Source: an uncultured Clostridia bacterium
Lineage (GTDB): Bacteria > Bacillota > Clostridia > Christensenellales > Borkfalkiaceae
Length of the DNA stretch: 39,272 nucleotides
Assembly (NCBI GenBank): GCA_947625065.1
Contig: CANQNB010000003.1
Coordinates: 1-39,272 of the forward strand
Reading direction: 5' to 3'
A program made the translations under genes and the position numbers. The notes beneath the pieces were generated by a model, which searched no databases, was not told the DNA's origin, and was given only the letters and a program-made list of their open reading frames with translations. Shown here piece by piece: positions 20,782-28,500 of this stretch. Positions within the stretch are counted from its first letter, which is position 1. Each line of letters opens with the position of its first letter.

Positions 20782-22500
20782 TCATGCCCCCTTGACGCGC
20801 TCCAGCAGGGCAGAGACATCCGCCTTGACTTCTCCGAGCACGGCGTTTGCCGCCGCCTCGCTCTCCGCCTTGACGGAGTAGTAGATCTTGAGCTTGGGCT
20901 CGGTGCCCGAGGGGCGCACGCAAATGAAGCTGCCGCCCTCCAGCTCATAATACACGCAGTTGCACTTGGGGATGTCGAGTGTCTCTATGGCGCCGTCTGC
21001 CCTTCTTCTGACCGATGCGGAATAGTCGCGCACGGCGGTCACCGCAAAGGGACCGAAGGAGGTGACGGAGACCTCTTTGAGCGCATCGACGACGCCGTTC
21101 ATCTCCCTCATGGCGTTGAGCCCCGCGTATTGGATGGAGACGTTCTTGTCGAGCACGAAACCGTACTTTTGGTAGATCTCCATGAGGCGCTGATACACCG
21201 TCTTGCCGATATAGGTGTAGTAGCAGACCATCTCGGCGCAGAGCATCGAGGCGACAACAGCGTCCTTGTCGCGGGCATGGGTGCCGCGTAAGTAGCCGCA
21301 GCTCTCCTCAAAGCCAAAGACGAAGGTGTGCGAAGCGTCCTTCTCCCACAGCTTGATCTTCTCGCCGATGAACTTGAAACCGACGGGCGTCTCGAAGAGC
21401 GCGACGCCGAATTCGTCGCAGATGAGCTTTGCCATGCCCGTCGAAACGAACGACTTGACGACCGCGGCGTTTGCGGGGAGAGCGTTCTCCTCTTTGAGGC
21501 GGGTGAGGATGTAGTCGAGGAGGAGGATGCCGACCTGATTGCCCGAGAGGGCGACGAACTCGCCCTGCCCGTTCTTGACGGCGACGCCGAGGCGGTCGGA
21601 GTCGGGATCGGTGCCGAAGACGACGTCGGCCCTGATCTCATTTGCCTTTGCGATGCCCATGGAGAGGGTCTCTTTGAACTCGGGATTGGGCACGGCGACC
21701 GTCGAGAACGCAGGGTCCTCCGTCGTCTGCTCCTCCACCACCGTGACGTTGATGCCGAGCTTTTTGAGGATGGTCATGACGGGCACATACCCCGAGCCGT
21801 GGACGGGGGTATAGACGAGCTTGAGGTCCTTGCCGCAGCGGGCGACCGCCTCCTTCGAGAGGGTGAGCTTGGAGAGCTCGCCGATGTAATCTTCGTCCAC
21901 CTTTTCGGGCACGGGTACGACGAGCGGGCTGCCCTTCACCCCTTTCACGGTGAGATAGTCGGTCTTCGCGATGAAGCCGACGACGATGTCCGTCGCCTCG
22001 GGCGACATCTGCGCGCCGTCTTCGCCATAGACCTTATAACCGTTGTATTCCTTGGGATTGTGGCTCGCCGTGATCATGATGCCCGCGACCGCGCGGAGAT
22101 AGCGCACCGCATAGGAGAGCATGGGCACGGGGTGGACGCGGGTGAAGAGGTACGCCTTGACGCCGTTCGCGGCGAGCACCTCTGCCGACGCCTCGGCAAA
22201 CAGGCGGGAATTCTTGCGGGTATCGTAGGAGATGACGACCCCCCGCTCCTTCGCCCCTGCGGGAAGGGTCGCGATGTACTCCGCGAGCCCCTGCGTCGCG
22301 CGGCGGACGGTGTAGACGTTCATCATGTTGATGCCGCAGCCGATGATCCCGCGCATGCCTGCCGTTCCGAATTCGAGCTCCCCGCCGAACCGGTATTCCT
22401 TTTCCTTCTCGTCCGACGAGATCGCGGCAAGTTCCGCCCTGTCCTCTTCGGTGAGCGCTTGGCTCTCCAGCCAGCTTTCGTACAGTTTCTGATATTCCAT
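20782..22500 (-). CDS. Phospho-sugar mutase (phosphoglucomutase/phosphomannomutase family)
   Basis: 'GIMITASHNPKEYNGYKVY', 'FGTDPDSDRLGV', 'GFEESCGYL', 'VRPSGTEPKLKIYY'; start MEYQKLYESW. Confidence 0.93.
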   Translation of the reverse strand: MEYQKLYESWLESQALTEEDRAELAAISSDEKEKEYRFGGELEFGTAGMRGIIGCGINMMNVYTVRRATQGLAEYIATLPAGAKERGVVISYDTRKNSRLFAEASAEVLAANGVKAYLFTRVHPVPMLSYAVRYLRAVAGIMITASHNPKEYNGYKVYGEDGAQMSPEATDIVVGFIAKTDYLTVKGVKGSPLVVPVPEKVDEDYIGELSKLTLSKEAVARCGKDLKLVYTPVHGSGYVPVMTILKKLGINVTVVEEQTTEDPAFSTVAVPNPEFKETLSMGIAKANEIRADVVFGTDPDSDRLGVAVKNGQGEFVALSGNQVGILLLDYILTRLKEENALPANAAVVKSFVSTGMAKLICDEFGVALFETPVGFKFIGEKIKLWEKDASHTFVFGFEESCGYLRGTHARDKDAVVASMLCAEMVCYYTYIGKTVYQRLMEIYQKYGFVLDKNVSIQYAGLNAMREMNGVVDALKEVSVTSFGPFAVTAVRDYSASVRRRADGAIETLDIPKCNCVYYELEGGSFICVRPSGTEPKLKIYYSVKAESEAAANAVLGEVKADVSALLERVKGA

Positions 22501-22548
22501 AATACCCTCCATATCATGCACCCCCGGAGGCTCCCCGGGGGGCATTTC

Positions 22549-23532
22549 TCATTTTGCGTTTTTGATGTCGGGGACGTCGTCTTCCTCCTCTCCCTGCCAG
22601 ATCTCCCCGTTCGTGAGGTAATACTTCTTGCCGTTGGACTCGAAGTAGTTGACGAACTGCATGACGATGAGGAAGACAAAACTGAGCGGAACGGTGAGCA
22701 GGAGCCCGCTTCCCACCGTCGCGACCGCAAAGAGCACGTTCACGGCGACGATGAGGTAGCACGCCACGACGAACCCGCCGAGCCGCCTCCCGAAGTCCCT
22801 GCGGATGTCTGCGACCGACCCTTTGAGCGCCGCGGGAAGGGATTTTCCGTCGACGATCATGGCGGGCATCCACGAGTAGATGAGCGTAATTTTGAGCGCT
22901 TGCAGGCAGATGATCGCCGCCATCGTAAAGGAGATGGCGACCAGCACCGACAGCACCCCCCAGTTCGGCAGAAGAGACGGGATGTAGAAGAAGAGGAACC
23001 AGCACGCGACGAGCACGAGCAGGTCATAGACGAAGGAGAGCGGAACGTAGACGAGGGAGTAGAGCGCCGCCCGCCCGATGTTGCGGAAATAGGCGGTGGC
23101 AAAGCGGGTCTTCGCGTGCGTGCTCATGCGGTCGCTGATGAGGGTGCCGAGCGCGAACTGCGCGATGCCGTTGGTGAACCGTTTGAGGATGTAGACGGCG
23201 ACAACGCCGATGACGCTCCCGATGATGCTCCCGAGGTTGTGGATGAGCAGCGACGCAAAGGCGGCAAGGGCGGTATGGAATTGGGTCTGGAACGCCTGCA
23301 GGGGCGCCGTTTCCCCCGAGGCGAGGGAGGAGACGAGGATGCGCACAAACTCGGAAGCGAGCCGCTTGATCTCGGCGAATTCCCCGCTCTCCATGATGAA
23401 AGACAGCCCGTACCGCAGAATGAGATAGGTGAGGCTGTAAAAGACGACCGCGGCGACGATGCGGTACAAAAACAGCTTGAAGATGTTCTTGAATTGGTCT
23501 GCCGTGATGCTCACGGAATGCTTGAATCTCAT
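22549..23532 (-). CDS. Polytopic membrane protein of unknown function
   Basis: Multiple hydrophobic segments; abuts the next membrane-protein ORF. Confidence 0.75.
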   Translation of the reverse strand: MRFKHSVSITADQFKNIFKLFLYRIVAAVVFYSLTYLILRYGLSFIMESGEFAEIKRLASEFVRILVSSLASGETAPLQAFQTQFHTALAAFASLLIHNLGSIIGSVIGVVAVYILKRFTNGIAQFALGTLISDRMSTHAKTRFATAYFRNIGRAALYSLVYVPLSFVYDLLVLVACWFLFFYIPSLLPNWGVLSVLVAISFTMAAIICLQALKITLIYSWMPAMIVDGKSLPAALKGSVADIRRDFGRRLGGFVVACYLIVAVNVLFAVATVGSGLLLTVPLSFVFLIVMQFVNYFESNGKKYYLTNGEIWQGEEEDDVPDIKNAK

Positions 23533-24353
23533 CAGTACTCCTTATAACTTTTGAGGATGTCCTCGCGGTCGAGCTTGTCGGTGCGGAAATACGCCGTCTC
23601 CATGCGGATGCAGAAACTCAAAAAGAGCGCCACGAACACGATCACCCCCACGATGCGGAAGACGAACTCGGGGAGGAACGCTACCCCCGTGAGGACGAGA
23701 AACGCCGCCGAGAGGGAGATGAGGAAGCCGAGGATGAGCTCCCAGCGGATGCCGAGCATCAAACGGTAGGAATAGAGAAAGGCATTGTAAAAGCCGAAGC
23801 CCGTCATCTGACGGCAGGGCAGCCACAGATAGAAGACCGTGGCGATGTAGAGGAGGGCGTAGGTCAAGAGCAGAAATACCGCGATGCCGAGAAGATAGAC
23901 GAACGCGCGGGAGGGAATGTTCGAGATGAGGAAGAGGAGAGCGGAGAGAATGAGCGCCCAGAGTTCGTAGAGCAGGGTGTACACGAGCCCGATCACCGCG
24001 GCGGACAGAAGATTGTCGAGAAATCCGCCCATGATGCCCGAGAGGGTGCGCTTCCCGATGCGCATGTGCTTCTCGACAAAGGAGAGCATGAGCGCAGCGA
24101 AGACGACGGTGCACACAAACGCGAACACGCTGTAAATGCCGTTGAGCCACGATCCCATGCCGACGATGCTCCATGTGCGGAAGTATTCCCAGAAGGTGAG
24201 ACGGGGCGCGCCCGTAAAGAAGCCGCGCGCGAGCATGGAGATCGCGGAATAGTCGAGGGACAGCGCGAGAAAGACCGCCGGTATGACGGCGAACGGCAGC
24301 ACGAACCAAATGTTCTTGCCGATGTATTTCCAACTTTCGAACAGATGTTTCAT
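23532..24353 (-). CDS. Polytopic membrane protein of unknown function
   Basis: Multiple hydrophobic segments; GAGGAA ribosome-binding site and promoter upstream. Confidence 0.75.
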   Translation of the reverse strand: MKHLFESWKYIGKNIWFVLPFAVIPAVFLALSLDYSAISMLARGFFTGAPRLTFWEYFRTWSIVGMGSWLNGIYSVFAFVCTVVFAALMLSFVEKHMRIGKRTLSGIMGGFLDNLLSAAVIGLVYTLLYELWALILSALLFLISNIPSRAFVYLLGIAVFLLLTYALLYIATVFYLWLPCRQMTGFGFYNAFLYSYRLMLGIRWELILGFLISLSAAFLVLTGVAFLPEFVFRIVGVIVFVALFLSFCIRMETAYFRTDKLDREDILKSYKEY

Positions 24354-24370
24354 CGTAGTTCCTCGTATCT

Positions 24371-24399
24371 ATTATATAACAAAACTGCCGCCGTGTAAA
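24371..24399 (-). promoter_or_regulatory. Promoter TTTACA-17-TATAAT for the membrane-protein pair
   Basis: -10 at 24371-24376, -35 at 24394-24399. Confidence 0.8.
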
Positions 24400-24513
24400 G
24401 TATTTTCGCGTTTTTATTTTCCGCGCAGCGTTCCCTCCCCCACCGTTTTTGCTCGCGGAGGGGTATACCTCGGACATGCCCCACTCCTTTGACGTGAGGG
24501 AATGGGTGCCCTT

Positions 24514-24637
24514 GGCTTCTATTTACGTCATGTTGAGCGAAGTCGAAACATCACCTTATTATAAAAATGCGGTGCCCCTTCGACTACGCTACTTCGCCCT
24601 TAGGGGCTCGTATCGACCTTAGTCTACAATAGAAGCC
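24514..24637. repeat. MITE-like 124-bp element bounded by perfect 10-bp inverted repeats GGCTTCTATT/AATAGAAGCC
   Basis: Inverted ends at 24514-24523 and 24628-24637; contains two palindromic repeat units (24527-24552, 24575-24606). Confidence 0.55.
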
Positions 24638-24649
24638 TCGGTCGGACAG

Positions 24650-24695
24650 GGTGACGTGATTTGGAAGCGCGGGCAAGGTGATGCGATTTGGAAGC
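24650..24695. repeat. Imperfect direct repeat GGTGACGTGATTTGGAAGC / GGTGATGCGATTTGGAAGC, period 27 bp
   Basis: 24650-24668 and 24677-24695, read directly. Confidence 0.65.
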
Positions 24696-24808
24696 TCTTA
24701 CCTCCTCATACCGAGGCGCAAGCCGAGCGGGGAGCGTATCTTTGGGTCTTAAGATTCACTCGGTCCTTACGGACCTCGGAATGAGGGTGGGTTACCCTTC
24801 AAAAAAAA

Positions 24809-24828
24809 TCTCCCCCAAGCGGGGGAGA
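24809..24828 (-). terminator. Rho-independent terminator after the flavin reductase (TCTCCCCC-loop-GGGGGAGA then TTTTTTTT)
   Basis: 8-bp GC-rich stem and 8-nt U-tract on minus strand. Confidence 0.92.
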
Positions 24829-24833
24829 AAGGG

Positions 24834-25466
24834 TCAGTCGATGAAGTTGGTGGAGATGCGTGGCTCGGCGGCGGGGAATTTTATCCCCTCCCTTCTCCCC
24901 GCTTCGATACAGCGGAGCAGCCATGCCATGTTGCGGGCAAGGGTGCGCATCGTCTGCAAGCCCTCGCCGTCCTGCTCCACTTCGGCAGGCGTATCCACCC
25001 GCCCGTGCACCATGTTCCAATATTGCGAGGAGACGATGGGCATCGAGCTGATGGTGAAGTACTTGTTGAGGCGGTCGAACGACGCCGTCGCCCCACCTCT
25101 GCGGCAGCTGACGACGCACGCGCCGAGCTTCCCCGCAAAACTGCTGCTCCCGACCGAGTAGAAGAAGCGGTCGAGGAAGGCGGTGAGCTGTCCGCTCGGT
25201 CCCCCGTAGTAGACGGGCGAGCCGACGACGATCGCATCGAATTCATCCCTGCGCGCGGCGAGGGCGTTGACGCCGTCCTCCCCAAACGCGCATTTGCCGT
25301 GCTTTCTGCAATAGCCGCAGGCGATGCACCCCGCGACGGGCTTCTTCCCGATCCAATAGATCTCCGCCTCCACGCCCTCTGCGGTGAGGGTGGATGCGAT
25401 CTCCCTGAGGGCACGGTCGGTGCAGCCATGCTCGTTGGGGCTGCCATTAATGAGCAAAACTTTCAT
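24834..25466 (-). CDS. NADPH-dependent FMN reductase / flavodoxin-like family protein
   Basis: 'MKVLLINGSPNEHGCTDRALREI', 'CIACGYCRKHGKCAF', 'VVGSPVYYGGPSGQLTAFLDRFFY'. Confidence 0.88.
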   Translation of the reverse strand: MKVLLINGSPNEHGCTDRALREIASTLTAEGVEAEIYWIGKKPVAGCIACGYCRKHGKCAFGEDGVNALAARRDEFDAIVVGSPVYYGGPSGQLTAFLDRFFYSVGSSSFAGKLGACVVSCRRGGATASFDRLNKYFTISSMPIVSSQYWNMVHGRVDTPAEVEQDGEGLQTMRTLARNMAWLLRCIEAGRREGIKFPAAEPRISTNFID

Positions 25467-25516
25467 AGTGGTCTCCTTTTGGTTTGGTCTGCCCCAAAAC
25501 GGGGCGATTGAGGAAA

Positions 25517-25545
25517 GCTCCCCGATGCGGTCTGCACCGGGGAGC
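25517..25545 (-). terminator. GC-rich hairpin after the 1937-aa gene (GCTCCCCG...CGGGGAGC), weak U-tract
   Basis: 8-bp perfect inverted repeat, minus strand continues TTTCCTC. Confidence 0.5.
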
Positions 25546-25579
25546 CCATTTCCCGACACAAGGTCATGGGAACGAATGC

Positions 25580-28500
25580 TTATTCTTCGGGAGTTTCGGC
25601 AGAGCCTTCATCCTCCGTGAGCTTCAGGTCCTCTTCCGTCACTTCGGGAAGGGCGGGAGAGTTCTCGATCACGTCGTAGGCATCCATGTTCCAGAACGCG
25701 GGCGCATCCACTTCCTTCTGCTTGATCTCGCCGTCACGCGTGAGCTGTTCGGTGGACTTGTAAGGCAGCTTGTAGATGTCGTTCGGGATCTCGTCGCCCT
25801 GCTCGATGCCAAACTTCTCCATCACGAGGTCGATGAGCATCTTCGCATACTTGAGGGAACGAGGGCTGCGCACCTTGAGCTTGGTGGGCACATCGGCGTA
25901 CTTCGCGACGTCCGCAACGCTCTTGTGGTGGAATTTCGGATCGAGATCATCGGGATCGAGTGCGACGTACAGGAAGAGCGACTTGCCCTTGAACTGCAAC
26001 TTCGCGATCTTGTCTCTGCCCTTGTTGAAGGAATCGTAGTTCCAGCTGACGCGCGAACGAACGAACTTGTAGGACAGGATGTAGTTCTTGAGCTCGTTGT
26101 AGTAGGTAGGCGCGGGCTCTTCTGCCTGGCTGAGGCGTGCGGTGAAGCTCCTGTCGTAGACCGTCATCTTCTCTTCGGGAACAACCACGGGTGCGAGCTC
26201 TTCCTCCTCTGCGGTCACGCCGAACGGTACAGCGGGCGCTGCGGGTGCAGCTTCTTCTGCGGGAGCCTCTTCGGCTGCGGGCTGTTCGGCTGCCGCTTCT
26301 TCTGCGGGAGCCTCCTCGGCTGCGGGTTCTTCGGACTCGGTGAGTTCCTCAACGGGCCGTTCGGGCTCGGCGAGAACTTCTGCGGGCTGCTCGGCTGCGA
26401 CCTTCTCGGGCACCTTCACCTTCACAGTGAACATGATGAGCACGATGAGGGCAACGAGGAGGAGCACTGCGATGAGCACGAGCAGGACGATGAGCCACGT
26501 CATGCCGGCGCCGCCGGTCGTAGCGGTCGCGGTCTCGAATCCAACGACAAGGTAGAGCGAGAAGCCGTCGGTCTCGAACTGCATGTAGTCGCCGTCGCGC
26601 GTGCTGCCGGGAACGATCTCGACGGAGGCATCGTCACCGATATGGATGACGGCAAGCCTCTCCGCGGGGTACGATCTGAGTTCTTCGGGGATGGGCAGGC
26701 GGACGATGAACTTGCCGTTCACTGTCTGCTCTGCGCCCTCGGCATCCTCAAAGTGGATGTCGTAGGCGGTGCCGAACTTGACATCGTATTTGCCGCCGAA
26801 CTTCTTTTCGATGGCATCCTTGATCGCCTTCTGCTGTGCGTCGGTGAGGGGCTGTGTGCCCGCCTTCGCTTCGTAGCCTTCGGGCACGGTGCCCTTTTCC
26901 TTCTCCTGGACGGTGACGTCGCCAAGCGTCCACTTCTTGCCTTCTTCGGGCTCGGGAGGGGTCACGGGACCGCCGTCTTTGACGATCTTGACGGTGACAT
27001 CAAACTGCGTCTTTTCGAGCTGGTAGTTGTTGGCGTACTCTGCCTTCACGGAGAGGGTGATGGTCTTGGTGTGTTCGCCCTCGTTGGTCTCCGTAAAGGT
27101 CTTCGGGGTATAATCGATCTTGTCGAGGTCGTCGGAGAGGACCTGAACGGTGAACTCGATGGGCTCGCCCGTCCACTTCTTCTCTCTCTCCGCCTCGGGC
27201 ATGGTGACCTGTGCGGTGATGACCTTCTTCGCGACCGTGATCGTGAAATCGATGAGGTTGTTGTTCTTTACGCCGGGCGTCGTCGCGGGCTCGAAGTGCA
27301 CGTTGTAGGTGCCTGCGTCCACGATCTCGCTGACCTCGGCGCCGTCCTTGGCGATCTTGATCGCGCCGATCTTCGTCTTGTTCTCTTCCGCAAATCCGGC
27401 GGGGAAGGAGAGCGAAACTTCGATCTTGCTGCCGCTGTAGGTGAAGCTGGGCACGTCCACAGGCTCGCCGTTGACAAGCCACGTGACGCCCTGCATGTCG
27501 ATCAGAAGGTCGGGCTGAGCCTGGATGTTGACCGTCGTCTCATAGGAGACCTTGCCCTCGCTGTCCGCATTCTCGATCTCGTAGTTGTCGGGATCCTTCG
27601 CGGTGATCGTTCCCTTCGCGGTGTAGACGCCGACGTCCTTGAGCTCGGTGACCACGGTCTCTCCCTTCTTGTACTCGAAGGGCAGGAGTTGATAGCGGTC
27701 GTCATCCTTGAATCCGAAGGCATTTTCGACCTGCGATCTGAAGTCCGTGGTGCCGTCATAGGTGAAGGTGAAGCCGTTCTTCCATGCTTCGGGGGTCGTC
27801 GCGGACGGAAGTTTTGCCTTCTTGATCTCCCAATCGAATTCGAGTGTGAGGACGCCGTTTTCGAAGGACGTGAAGTGTTCGTTGTTGTCCTTTCCTTCGC
27901 AGGCAAGGACGTAGTTTTTGGCAGCCTCTTGGGTGAGGGAGATCTTCGCGGTCAGGTGATAATCCTTCCCTGCGTCGGTCTGCTTGTTGCCCTCGTAGGT
28001 GATTTGAAGAAGGTCTTCGAAGTCACCCGTGTAGGTGAGCTCGGCTGTCTGTTCGTCGTGGTTGTAGGTGTATCCGTCGGCGGGAAGCGCAAACTTGGAG
28101 GCATCGACCGTCGCGGTCACCTTGTTGATCTTCCATGCGTAGGACGTCTCGCCTTCGAGCTTGTAGTTGTCCGCATCCAGCAGCGTGACCTCGACGGTGT
28201 AATCGCCCGCATCGGTCGCGGTGTTGCCCTCGACCTTGAGCACATCTTCCCTGTTTTCGGGGAGGTCTGCCTCGTTTGCGATCTTCACGTCCACGGTGAT
28301 CTCATCGCCCGTGTAGTCGAAGGGAGCGACGGCTTTGCCTTCCGCATCGACGAGACCTTCGAGCTTGATGACGAACTGATCGATCGTCCACGAGAAGGTG
28401 TACTCCTCTTTGAACGCATAGTTCTTGGTGAACGCCTCGCCGATCACGGGAGTGAGCGTGTAGGCACCCGCATCCGTCTGTTCGTCGGTGAGGTTGGTGA

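Noticed and set aside
24650-24695. Possible CRISPR-like array
   Set aside because: Only two imperfect 19-bp copies with an 8-bp gap; no spacers of uniform length and no cas genes.
26250-26334. 45-bp-period repeat as a mobile or regulatory repeat
   Set aside because: Explained by the low-complexity Ala/Glu/Pro coding linker of the giant protein.
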